Origin: Histomonas meleagridis
Lineage: Eukaryota > Parabasalia > Tritrichomonadida > Dientamoebidae
Assembly: GCA_020186115.1 (NCBI GenBank)
Contig: WSYJ01000138.1
Location: forward strand, 62,001 to 126,000
Direction: 5' to 3'
DNA length: 64,000 bases
Below are positions 20,401 through 29,071 of the stretch, one piece after another; within the stretch, counting starts at the first letter, position 1; every line of letters starts with the position of its first letter. Under the pieces are notes generated by a model. The model was not told where the DNA came from, did not search any database, and worked only from the letters and a program-made list of their open reading frames with translations. The position numbers and the translations under genes were made by a program.

Positions 20401-21611
20401 TTTGGAAATTATTTGAATTGTTTTATTCAGCATTGATATTAGCATCTTTAAATGGTTATGCAGAAATAGTTAAATTACTTCTTGAACAAGAAGGAATTGA
20501 TATTAATGCTAAAGAAATTTATTTGTTTTATTTGATATTTATTTTAATAATTTGATATTACAAAATAATATTTGGAAATTATTCAGATTATTTAATACAG
20601 CACTTATTTTGGCATCTCAATGTGGTCATACAGAAATAGTTAAATTACTTCTTGAACAAGAAGGAATTAATATTAATGCTCAAACAGTTTATGTAAATTA
20701 TTTTATTTTTGTTTCATTGATATAGTATTTTATTATAATGTTTGGTGTTAATTTAAATTATTTTGGAATACATTAATGTTTGCATGTTCAGCTGGAAATA
20801 ATGAAATAGTTGAGTTAATTCTTGAACATAAAGGAATTGATATTAATGCTAAAAATATTATTTTGTTAAATTTAATGTTTATCTTAAAAATTCGAAATTT
20901 AAAATATATATTTGGAATGTATTTGAATTATTTCAAACAGCATTAATGCTTGCATCATATGCAAATCGTTTGAAAGCAGTTAAATTGCTTCTTGAACAAG
21001 AAGGAATTGATATTAATGCTAAAGATAATATTCGTTTTAAAGACATAATATTTTATAAATGAATTTGATAATTATTTTCATCTTTTGAAACAGCATTTAT
21101 GATAACATCTAAAAATGGTAATATCGATATAATTAAATTACTTCTTGAAAAAGAAGGAATTGATATTAATGCTAAAAACAACAAAGGAATGACAGCAATT
21201 TTACTTGCAGCTGATTTTGGCATGAAAAATATGGTTGATTTTCTTTCTACAATAGAAGGAATCGAATATGATAAAGAAAAAGCAGACAAACTAATTCTCA
21301 ACCCACAACAAAAACATCTTCGCCGTAATCTAAGAAATGTTATTTTCAATAAAGTTGACCATTGTTCAGCTGAACAAACGGGTAGAGATTATCTAAATGA
21401 TAGAAGTTATTTCTTATGCTTAACATGCAAAATTCTTCCTCCTTACTCCATATGTAGAGAATGTGCAAGGGTTTGTCACAAAGGTCATCACATGATGGAA
21501 ATAGAACTGACAAATAATCAAGGATTCTTTTGTGATTGTGGTGTTGGCGATTGTGTTTTAGAATGTAAGCTAATGCATACACATAAACACAAAAAGGAAA
21601 CAGATGAATAA
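17411..21611 (+). CDS. DUF3447-ankyrin protein ending in a UBR-box zinc finger
   Basis: ATG 17411 starts a 500-codon open part (to 18913) with the N-terminal trichomonad region, DUF3447 (about 200-300: DYAAFF, CFKYLLMKNA, YAVAGGNDEIIHLCEQ) and the first ankyrin repeats. About 14 further ankyrin modules follow up to 21240, separated by 15 spacers on a 170-nt lattice. The last two repeats are joined directly (INAKNNKGMTAILLAA). The protein then ends with a Cys/His domain (21340-21590: LCLTCKI, CRECARVCHKGHH, FFCDCGVGDC) matching the UBR-box that binds N-degrons in UBR E3 ligases, and a His/Lys tail to TGA-AATAA at 21611. No RING or HECT is present, so it may be a recognition adaptor. That the terminal domain is intact after 15 stop-containing spacers argues for splicing. 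Confidence 0.7.
18752..21092 (+). repeat. Fifteen ankyrin-module/spacer units of about 170 nt
   Basis: D-codon positions are 18752, 18902, 19072, 19242, 19412, 19565, 19732, 19902, 20072, 20191, 20344, 20514, 20684, 20854 and 21024. Steps are 170 except where a unit is shorter: first spacer 20 nt shorter, 19412, 20191 and 21024 spacers 17 nt shorter, 20072 spacer 51 nt shorter. Most shortened lengths are not multiples of three, yet every ankyrin module stays free of stops. The unit at 19242 has TGA at +75, so spacer reaches at least +77. Unit identity is lower than in the 2540 array, so this array is older. Confidence 0.85.
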
Positions 21612-21708
21612 AAATTAAAGTCTAATATTAATACACATTCTTAGATGTATAAATTAATTTGATGTTAAAAGTATAAAAATGAAAAGATATTATGAGAAAA
21701 AAACTTGT

Positions 21709-22434
21709 TTATTCGTATGTCACCTGTTTTGAAACACGGCCAGAAAGAAGAACTACTTCTTTAGCTTGTTCTTTTTTCTCAACCACTTTAGGTTTAGTCT
21801 TCTTCTCTGGACGAGAAATCTTCTTCCTTTTAACTGTCTTTTCAGGTGCAATTGTCTTAAGTCCTTGAGCTGAAAATGCATATGAATTTTTCTTTGCTTT
21901 CAAGAGTTTCTTTTCATGAAGAGATTCAAGAGTCTTCTTGGTTCTCTTTGGAATGAATTGGGGTAATCCCTCATCCATATAATCCTGTAGATATTGTTTG
22001 ATTTTCTGATAACTAATGTATTTGTTGTCTTCTGTTGTAAGATTAAAGATTGCCTCACTAACCCACTTAACATAAATGCTTCTATTTTCCTTCTTTTCAG
22101 TCTTTTGCTTTGTTGACTTCTTTGACTTTGTTGATTTCTCTGTAGTTTTCTTGGTTGGCTTTGTGGCTTTCTTCACCATCTTCTTTGTAGTTGTTTTCTT
22201 GGTTGTAGCTTTCTTTGAACCATCTTTCTTTGTACTAGTTTTCTTTGGGCTTGCTTTCTTTTTATCAGTTGTTGTTGTTTTCTTCTTTGTAGTTGTGGCC
22301 TTCTTATCATTTGTCTTCTTTTTTGGAACGACTTTCTTTTTGGTTTCAGTCTTCTTTGTTGTAGTTTTCTTGACTTTCTTTTCTTCTTCCTTTTCCTCTT
22401 TGGCTACAGTATCTTTCTTTTTCTGTTCAGACAT
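21709..22434 (-). CDS. Linker-histone-like protein with long Lys/Thr tail
   Basis: 241 residues. Residues 1-115 are almost only Lys, Thr, Ser, Glu and Ala in short repeats (TTKK, KKAT, TKKK). Residues about 119-191 resemble the H1/H5 winged helix (YVKWVSEAIFNL, YISYQKIKQYLQDY, TLESLHEKKLLKAKKNSYAFS). A basic C-terminal tail follows. Metazoan H1 has a short N-tail and long basic C-tail; here the N-tail is the long one. It probably binds linker DNA in the nucleus and compacts chromatin. A TCACATAA initiator-like motif lies directly before the ATG (minus strand, about 22437-22444). The alternating Lys/Thr composition gives an open shadow frame on the other strand, which is not a gene. Confidence 0.7.
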   Translation of the reverse strand: MSEQKKKDTVAKEEKEEEKKVKKTTTKKTETKKKVVPKKKTNDKKATTTKKKTTTTDKKKASPKKTSTKKDGSKKATTKKTTTKKMVKKATKPTKKTTEKSTKSKKSTKQKTEKKENRSIYVKWVSEAIFNLTTEDNKYISYQKIKQYLQDYMDEGLPQFIPKRTKKTLESLHEKKLLKAKKNSYAFSAQGLKTIAPEKTVKRKKISRPEKKTKPKVVEKKEQAKEVVLLSGRVSKQVTYE

Positions 22435-22686
22435 TTATGTGAACTGAAAAAGCGCGCCTTTTTTCCCCGCCGATTTTATGTTCGAATTAATTGAAAAATG
22501 AAATAAACCTCTGTGAATTTGATAGATAAAATAATGTCTATTTACTCCTCATATTTTTGTTTACTCAAATCAAAAGGAATAATATTCAAATATCGAAAAA
22601 TACAACACATTTCCCAAAGATGATAATATGAAATAAGTCCAGAAAAATACATTTCTAAAACAAAGAAAGTAACAAACATGTTTAAC
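22435..22686. other. Short intergenic gap
   Basis: Promoter of the linker-histone-like gene, including a GCGCGCC block near 22453 that is unusual in this AT-rich DNA, and the 3' flank of the next leftward gene. No gene seen. Confidence 0.4.
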
Positions 22687-23127
22687 TTACCAAAGGCAAA
22701 AAAGAAAAAACATTATCCAAAATATCAGAAAAAAAAATATCCCATAAAGAAGCAAATTGTTTTTGCGTTTGGGGTAAGGATATTTTGGAAAAGAACTCTG
22801 TGAAAAATGAACTCTATTATTGGGCTTCAATACCTTATTATTTTTCTTTAAGATTGACTGCGGAATAAATCCAATACTATTTGTTGGAGATGGTGTTGTC
22901 TGATTTAAAGCAACTTTATTTGGAGGTGTTTTTAAAGGCGTCTGTGTATTGATTTCATTTTGTTTTTTAAGATATTCATTTCTGTATTTAGTCAAAGCAG
23001 ATACCATTTTTTGTCTTGTAACCTTACCACTTATCTTTATGTTCTTCTCTTGGCATACCTTTTGAAGTGAAATAGCTGTATTTTTATTAAGAATTTTCCA
23101 ATTTATACCTCCGCCTAAATCCATCAT
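22687..23127 (-). CDS. HeH/SAP-like tail-anchored protein with PP1 docking motif
   Basis: 146 residues. Residues about 15-55 (LQKVCQEKNIKISGKVTRQK) resemble the helix-extended-loop-helix (HeH/SAP) DNA-binding fold. A Thr/Pro linker follows, with SILKK at 91-95 and RVHF at 105-108, the form of an RVxF protein phosphatase 1 docking site. Residues 124-145 are a hydrophobic tail rich in Phe, Leu, Ile and Trp, followed by the stop. Together this resembles a reduced inner-nuclear-membrane protein of the Heh1/Src1/LEM type, with the DNA-binding head in the nucleus and the C-terminal anchor in the membrane. This is inference from layout; it could also be an ER tail-anchored protein. Confidence 0.55.
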   Translation of the reverse strand: MMDLGGGINWKILNKNTAISLQKVCQEKNIKISGKVTRQKMVSALTKYRNEYLKKQNEINTQTPLKTPPNKVALNQTTPSPTNSIGFIPQSILKKNNKVLKPNNRVHFSQSSFPKYPYPKRKNNLLLYGIFFFLIFWIMFFLFCLW

Positions 23128-23184
23128 TTGGGTTAAACGTACAAAAATTAAGAAACAAAAAATTTCACATCACATTTCATACCA

Positions 23185-24393
23185 ATGATTTGCACAGGCG
23201 ACATTCAAGATCTTCTAAATATCAGAGATTTAACTCTTACAATTAACAAGAAGCAATACAAATTCAACAGCTATACATTAAAAGCATTTTCTAACATATT
23301 TAAAACTGATATCACTCAAACAGAATTCAACATTAAAACCACACCAGAAGCAATCAACTTAGTGACTGACTTCCTTAGTTTCAAGGAGGTAGATTTTAAA
23401 GAACATGCAATGGAATGCCTTGTTATTGCTGCAACATTCGATATACCTGTTTTATGCAAACATTTATTTTCTTTTGTTGAAGAAACAACAACTAAGAGAA
23501 ACTTTATGGATAGATATAGGGTTCTTTCAAATTATCCAAATTATTGTTTACCTCTTATTTCGTTCCTTATAAAAAATCATGACTTTTTCATTAACTTTCC
23601 AGAAATGCCACCATTTGGATTTGTTAAAGCTCTCTTAACTCCATTGAAAGGCAAATCACCATTTGAATCAGAAGATGAAAAGCTTTCATTTATTTTAAAT
23701 CTTAAACCTTTCGATGACAGTGCATATATATCCCTTATTAAGTTTGTTGATTTTTCCAAACTTTCCATTAATTCCATTAATGATTTTTTCAAACATCAAA
23801 ATTTTGAACAGTTTTTAGAATACATACAACCAGAGTCCCTTCAGAATGCTGTTGCTTCCAAATTTAAGATGTTTTTAGAAAAATATTGGGTAGTTTCACA
23901 TATATTGAAATCAGAACGAGAAAAATTCGAAATAAAATTAGCAGAAGCAAACAGTAAAGTAATTGAGTTTGAAGATTTACAAATTAAAATTAGAGTACAA
24001 GAAGAAACTCTTCAAAAGATATTAAACAGCTTAAATGACTTCAAAGGGGAAATAATTGCCCTTAACGAGACCGTTAACGAATCCAAAAACTTTACAAAGA
24101 AATTTTCTCAATTTGATGAAAATATCAATAATTCAATCAGCCAGCTCATTGACTTCCAAGAAAATGGTGAACCGAACACTGGAAGAAGAGTAATTGTTCG
24201 AACAATTAGATATGTTTCAAAAAGGATCAATAATTATTTTGTATATGAAACTCCTGCAATCAAAATTTTAAAAGAAATTAAAGAAAGCTTCCATCAGCTT
24301 GTTAATTTATATCAATCAACAATACCAAATACTGATTTCAATGTTCTTTTAGAGCAAATTGAAACAATCGAAAAAGTTATTCAGACGCTTTGA
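23185..24393 (+). CDS. BTB/POZ-like and coiled-coil protein
   Basis: 402 residues. The N-terminal about 110 residues follow the BTB pattern (LTLTINKKQYKFNSYTLKAF, then FLSFKEVDF and LVIAATFDIPVL as helices A5-A6), as in a large trichomonad family with degenerate BTB heads. A helical middle part follows, then a coiled coil at about 240-320 (EKFEIKLAEANSKVIEFEDL ... KKFSQFDENINNS). No catalytic motif or kelch/MATH partner domain is seen. A likely role is dimeric scaffold or cullin adaptor, unproven. TTTCATACC just before the ATG fits a trichomonad initiator. It is divergent with the HeH-like gene, 57 bp apart. Confidence 0.6.
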   Translation: MICTGDIQDLLNIRDLTLTINKKQYKFNSYTLKAFSNIFKTDITQTEFNIKTTPEAINLVTDFLSFKEVDFKEHAMECLVIAATFDIPVLCKHLFSFVEETTTKRNFMDRYRVLSNYPNYCLPLISFLIKNHDFFINFPEMPPFGFVKALLTPLKGKSPFESEDEKLSFILNLKPFDDSAYISLIKFVDFSKLSINSINDFFKHQNFEQFLEYIQPESLQNAVASKFKMFLEKYWVVSHILKSEREKFEIKLAEANSKVIEFEDLQIKIRVQEETLQKILNSLNDFKGEIIALNETVNESKNFTKKFSQFDENINNSISQLIDFQENGEPNTGRRVIVRTIRYVSKRINNYFVYETPAIKILKEIKESFHQLVNLYQSTIPNTDFNVLLEQIETIEKVIQTL

Positions 24394-24840
24394 ACATGCC
24401 TTTGTTTGTTGTGATTAAATGTTAACTTTTTCTGCAAAATCGATTTTTCAAAATTTTAATCAAATTTCCAAAAATTGGATTTTTTGGTCAGAAAGTGTTT
24501 GTATTAAGTAGTAAACAGTGATTTAATTTAAGATTTTTTTAAGGTTTTAACTATTTTGATCAAAACTATTTTCCCTTTTTTCTTCTTAAACTTAAATAGT
24601 TATACCACAATAATGGGTATATAGTAAAGCTTGATATCTATAGGATATATAAGTTGCTTTTTAAATTGAGATTTTAATCAATTATTAATACATTATTTGA
24701 AAATATTTTTCTTGATTTTTTAAAAATCATTATATCTCATTATGATATAACCTTGATTATTATCAATATAGTATGAACATTTTTAGATGAGTTAATGAAA
24801 TAGTTTTTTTCTATTTAACGAACGTTTATTAAATAGAAAA
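24394..24840. other. Intergenic, no gene seen
   Basis: Very AT-rich, with several TTTTTAA and ATATA tracts. An AACGAACGTT sequence at 24818-24827 lies shortly before the next ATG and resembles the Myb-type promoter motif of neighbours. Confidence 0.5.
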
Positions 24841-26034
24841 ATGTTTTTTGCTTTGTTGGTTCATGATATATTTTCTTATATAATTCATGGTGTAGATCCA
24901 AAGCTAAAACAAATGTATGACTCCGCGATTGATGAAGAAAAAGGTACATTTATATGTTTTGATAAATCAAGAGTTATCTCGTTATTAAAATTAAATGATA
25001 ATTACAGAGATTGCGATGATGGATCAGATGAGCCAGAGACTCCAGAAGGAAAATTGTCTGATTTTTATTGTGCCAATGATGGCTACATTCCAAATTACAT
25101 TCCAAGATGGAGTATAAATGATGGTATTTGTGATTGTTGTGATGGGTCTGATGAAATTCATAATCCAAGAGCAAACTGTTCAAATATTTGTAGTAATCTT
25201 GAAAGTCAAAGAAAAAAAATGATCAAAGAATTTACAGATTCATATCAAGAAGGCATAAACCAACTAAAAAAGCTTAAAAGAGAGGGCTCAAAAGAGCTAT
25301 CATCCTTTAAAAAGCAAAAGAGGAAAATAAAATCGGAAATATCTTCAACCAAAAATCGAATCAAGCAACTTGAAGCAATGAAGAAGCGTTTATCCTCCAA
25401 GCCAACTCCAACCCCAACGCCAAATCCCTCCAATGAAACAACAGAAAATCAAAATGATTCCACATCAAACCAAAATAACAGCACATCAATTATCAAGGAC
25501 ATAATCATTCGCGTTTGGCGTCTGACTTTCTTTGTTAGCATTGAAGATGACCCAACACAAGAAATCGAATCTGATAATTTAGATAACGAACTTTCGTCAC
25601 TTAAATCTAAACTTAGCGAACTCGAAAGCAAAGAGCGAAACATTAAAGACAAAGACAAAGCTTTTTCCTCGAAAGTTCCACTTCAATATCTTTCACTCTA
25701 TGACCAAGAATTCACATGCGAAGGCTCCAAACTTCGCTTCATGAACAACATTCAACAAGGCTCAACGGACATTGGAAGGTTCAAAGACTATGAAAACGAA
25801 ACTTTATTCTTTGAAGATGGACAATATTGTTGGCAAACGCGGAGTGGAAGGAAGACAGAAATGCATTTGATGTGTTGGAAGGAAAGTAAACTGGTGAAAG
25901 CTGTGGAAGAGGAAACATGTAAATACAACGCATTGTTTATATCGCCACTTGTATGTAGTGAAAAGGATATAAAGAAGTTGGAGAACATGGATGTGAAGCA
26001 ACTTTCTCAATTGAGAGATCAATTAGGCTTATAA
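24841..26034 (+). CDS. PRKCSH: Glucosidase II beta subunit (PRKCSH-like)
   Basis: 397 residues. The first about 18 are hydrophobic, like a signal peptide. Residues about 37-120 are the paired LDLa-type domain of glucosidase II beta (YRDCDDGSDEPETPEG; NDGICDCCDGSDEI) with its acidic calcium-binding motifs. A charged coiled coil follows at about 120-180 with a Pro/Thr-rich linker, then a second helical stretch (240-290). The C-terminal MRH domain (about 305-380; FTCEGSKL, GQYCWQTRSGRKTEM, CKYNALFISPLVC) binds mannose. The beta subunit retains the catalytic alpha subunit in the ER and directs it to N-glycans in glycoprotein folding. No HDEL-like terminus is visible. It is a compact version (human about 528 residues). 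Confidence 0.9.
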   Translation: MFFALLVHDIFSYIIHGVDPKLKQMYDSAIDEEKGTFICFDKSRVISLLKLNDNYRDCDDGSDEPETPEGKLSDFYCANDGYIPNYIPRWSINDGICDCCDGSDEIHNPRANCSNICSNLESQRKKMIKEFTDSYQEGINQLKKLKREGSKELSSFKKQKRKIKSEISSTKNRIKQLEAMKKRLSSKPTPTPTPNPSNETTENQNDSTSNQNNSTSIIKDIIIRVWRLTFFVSIEDDPTQEIESDNLDNELSSLKSKLSELESKERNIKDKDKAFSSKVPLQYLSLYDQEFTCEGSKLRFMNNIQQGSTDIGRFKDYENETLFFEDGQYCWQTRSGRKTEMHLMCWKESKLVKAVEEETCKYNALFISPLVCSEKDIKKLENMDVKQLSQLRDQLGL

Positions 26035-26283
26035 ATGTATTTGGATATAATAAATATTTACAAATTGTTTATGGTAACTTTAAGTATATGAAAGAGATCT
26101 TCTCCAAATTCAGATGCTAACACATTTGCAAACATTGCTCCGACAATGAAAATATTTTCTGGTTGAAATTTACTTACACTAAAAAAAATAAAAAAAATTG
26201 CAGTTTTTTTGATAAATTATCGAACAGTGTTTTCAATAGGTATTTGCTAACGTTCTTAAAAATCATTTGATTGAGTGGTTTAC

Positions 26284-26901
26284 TCAGCAGCACTTTTTCT
26301 TTTTATCTTGATTATTATCTTCCTTAAGATCTACTCGCTTAACCGGATCATCAATTGGATCTTGTGGTTGTCTTGTTTTCAAATATTTTTCTGCTAAATT
26401 TTCGAAAAGTGCATCAATTCCGTCGCCTGATAAAGCACTTGTTTCAAAGTATTCAACATCCGTTAATTCTTCTGCTTTGTCGTTTCCTTCGTCAAATGAT
26501 ACTTTGCGATCATCTAAATCGTTCATATTCCCGCATAATACAATAATAGCATTTTCATTTATGGACGTAACTTCTTCATACCATTTGCTAACTGAACTAA
26601 AAGAACTTCTGCTGATTGGTTTTTCTGGATTTGGATCTCCAACAGCAAAAACAATAATAACAATAGAAGCATCTCTATAATACATTGGTGTAAGTGTCCT
26701 ATACTCTTCTTGTCCGGCTGTATCCCAAATTGCTAAATTAACTTTTTGTCCGTGAACATTTAATGATTTTGTCAAAATATCTGCCCCAATTGTTGACTCA
26801 GCAGGAGAATATGCACCCTTTACGTAGCGCAACGTGATTGCTGTTTTTCCAACGGCAGAATCTCCGACGAGAACAACCTTCGCTGTTGCTTCTGACGCCA
26901 T
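26284..26901 (-). CDS. Rab-family small GTPase (Rab5/22-like)
   Basis: 205 residues with GDSAVGKT (13-20), switch I Thr in ESTIGAD, WDTAGQE (59-65) and ETSAL (153-157). The base-recognition motif NKxD reads N-M-N-D (125-128), a Lys-to-Met change that may lower affinity or alter specificity for guanine. The C-terminus is Lys-rich and ends CC for double prenylation. It should act in vesicle traffic, probably endocytic. An ACGGTTAATG motif lies 24 nt before the ATG, like the ribosomal protein genes in this window. Confidence 0.9.
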   Translation of the reverse strand: MASEATAKVVLVGDSAVGKTAITLRYVKGAYSPAESTIGADILTKSLNVHGQKVNLAIWDTAGQEEYRTLTPMYYRDASIVIIVFAVGDPNPEKPISRSSFSSVSKWYEEVTSINENAIIVLCGNMNDLDDRKVSFDEGNDKAEELTDVEYFETSALSGDGIDALFENLAEKYLKTRQPQDPIDDPVKRVDLKEDNNQDKKKKCC

Positions 26902-27493
26902 TTGAAACTTTAATGCATTAACCGTTGGGAAATCAAAAAGTCGATTTCAAATAAAATAAACAATTCAATTACCAAACCAATCTTTGGCATAAGTTGCAAA
27001 ACAGAAATTGGAAATTTCTAAGATCCAGAAAATCGATAAACTTTACCAAAAGTTCGTGAACAATAAAAAAATATGAAGCAATTTAGTATTTTCAAATACT
27101 AAGGATAAACCATAACAATGTTGTATCTTTTTTTTTTCATTAGTAAGATATTACGTACAAAAGATTTTATGGTTTCTGGGTAACCAGCATGCCTAGCAGC
27201 ATATTGCTTGAAAATTAAATAATTTTGAAGAAACAAGCTCAGATGAATCTAAGCGGTTTTTTAATTTTAACCGATCGTTTTTCTCTGATTTCCAACAGCG
27301 TTGTTATAAAATGACGATATACATTCAAACAGGCCAACCTCTGAAAAACTGTCAAATTGAACGAATTCCTATGAAAAAATAACTGTAGAAATTTGGATGA
27401 GTTCATAAACCATACAAAAGTCTGCGCTTTTAAGGTTTTGCATTGAATGACAAAAAAAATTCAGAATTAATTTCTTCAGAAACCTTTACCAGA
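26902..27493. other. Intergenic, no gene seen
   Basis: Promoter of the leftward Rab (AACCGTT near 26919-26925, plus strand) and then about 560 bp without a supported frame or RNA gene. A short GC-richer piece near 27185-27200 (CAGCATGCCTAGCAGC) has no recognised identity. Confidence 0.45.
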
Positions 27494-28096
27494 TTAGCAG
27501 GTGCAATTTGGCTCAGAATCCTTCTTCTGAGGTGCTTCATCAATTGCAGGAAGATCACTTTCTTTACGTTGTTGAATTGTTCCTTCTTTGACTCTCCTTA
27601 AGATTCCCATTCCAAGACGAGCAAATGCTTCTTCAACGTTTGTTCCATCCTTTGCAGATGTTTCCAAGTAAATAAGGTTGTGACGTTTTGCATATTCTTC
27701 ACCTTCGGTTTCGACTATTTGACGATCTTCAAGATCTTTCTTGTTACCAACAAGAATAATATATGTGTTTTGAGTACATAGTGCGTTGAGATCGTTGATC
27801 CAGGTATCGAGTTCATCGAATGATTGTCTAGATGTTAAATCGAAAACGAGGATTGCGCCAACAGCATTTCTGAAATAAGCTTTAGAGACAGAACGGAAGC
27901 GTTCCTGACCAGCTGTGTCCCAAATTTGAAGCTTTACTGACTCATCGTCTGCTTGAATGGTGTATGATTTAAATTCAACACCAATTGTTGGTTGACCATC
28001 TTCTCTGAAAGTCTTGTTCACGAGTTGATTGACAAGGGCTGTTTTTCCAACACCTGAAGATCCAACAACAACAATCTTGAAGCCATTCGAACTCAT
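27494..28096 (-). CDS. Rab-family small GTPase
   Basis: 200 residues from the ATG at 28096; an upstream in-frame ATG at 28222 would add 42 residues of non-Rab sequence and is rejected because Rab proteins begin just before the first strand (here FKIVVVG). Motifs are GSSGVGKT (12-19), PTIGVEF, WDTAGQERFRS, GNKKDLED and ETSAKDG, all canonical. The C-terminus ends CTC, a prenylation signal. It resembles the Rab4/14 group of recycling Rabs, but the subclass is not certain. The switch and RabF residues look intact, so it is probably fully active. Confidence 0.92.
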   Translation of the reverse strand: MSSNGFKIVVVGSSGVGKTALVNQLVNKTFREDGQPTIGVEFKSYTIQADDESVKLQIWDTAGQERFRSVSKAYFRNAVGAILVFDLTSRQSFDELDTWINDLNALCTQNTYIILVGNKKDLEDRQIVETEGEEYAKRHNLIYLETSAKDGTNVEEAFARLGMGILRRVKEGTIQQRKESDLPAIDEAPQKKDSEPNCTC

Positions 28097-29071
28097 TTTA
28101 CAAATGGATGGCGGTTTCTGTGAAACCATGCTATGAAATAAATGGTTTATTCGAAAGTAGTCAACTCCTTCCTGACAGGATGCCTCATCGTACCAATAAT
28201 TTTTGTAAACATAAGAAATCAAAAAAAGGTTTTCCGGTTTTTCCGCTCAATTTTTCCCTTGGAATTCACACAGAAAAAGGGCAGAAAAATTCATCAAAAA
28301 ACTGCCCTTAATCTTACAGAAGAAAAAAAAATTGCTTATGTGAATAATAAGCATTATCTTATTGTTTTAAATATCGTTTTAAAATACTTTTCTTTCCAAA
28401 TCAATAAGATACAAAACAATAAATTATAATATGATTCCAAAAAAAATTAATTGTATTCAAGAACACATTGGTGAGATGTGCTTTCAAAAAAAAGAAAAAA
28501 AAAATGTTTCTTTCTATATTTTCATAATACCATTTTAATGAAAAATACTTAAAAAGAAAATAAGTATAGCAAATAAAAAATTATTTTCAAAACTTAAGTC
28601 AGACAGAATTTTGAATGGAATTTTTTTTTTTCTAAAGAATAAATCAATGGGGGAAAAAAATATCCTTTTTGTGAAATAACAAAAACTATACAGTATTCGT
28701 TATAAAAAAAATTGATAAATCATTAAATATCAGAGGTTCATTTAGACCATCAATTAATATTATTTCATTTAATTCCCCCAAAAGTATAGAAATTAATGAA
28801 AACACAAATTAAATAATTATGGAATTTAGACGAACATATTAACACAAACGAAATCAAAAATTTGATTTCTCATTCAAAATTAAATTAATTTCTTTTATAT
28901 TTCGCTTTTTTTTTCTTTTGGATTATCATGTGAAATTTTAAATATTTTCAAGTTTCTCCCACTCATTCATTTATACTATAATGAATATGTTAAAAATATC
29001 CAATAAAAATCTTCTTATTATTACAAAGTAATATCATTTTAATAAAATATTTTATTAAGGCCAATTTTATA
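28097..29071. other. Intergenic, no gene seen
   Basis: About 970 bp of A- and T-tract DNA between two leftward genes. Small frames (for example 28142-28429) have no domain or coding-like composition. No tRNA-like or snRNA-like block was recognised by eye. Confidence 0.45.

Noticed and set aside
22076-22447. Plus-strand Phe/Val-rich 123-codon frame
   Set aside because: It is the mirror of the Lys/Thr repeat codons of the linker-histone-like gene; the apparent membrane protein is an artefact of composition.
28133-28222. Upstream ATG at 28222 for the Rab gene at 27494
   Set aside because: The 42 extra residues do not resemble a Rab N-terminus and the internal ATG at 28096 gives a normal-length protein.
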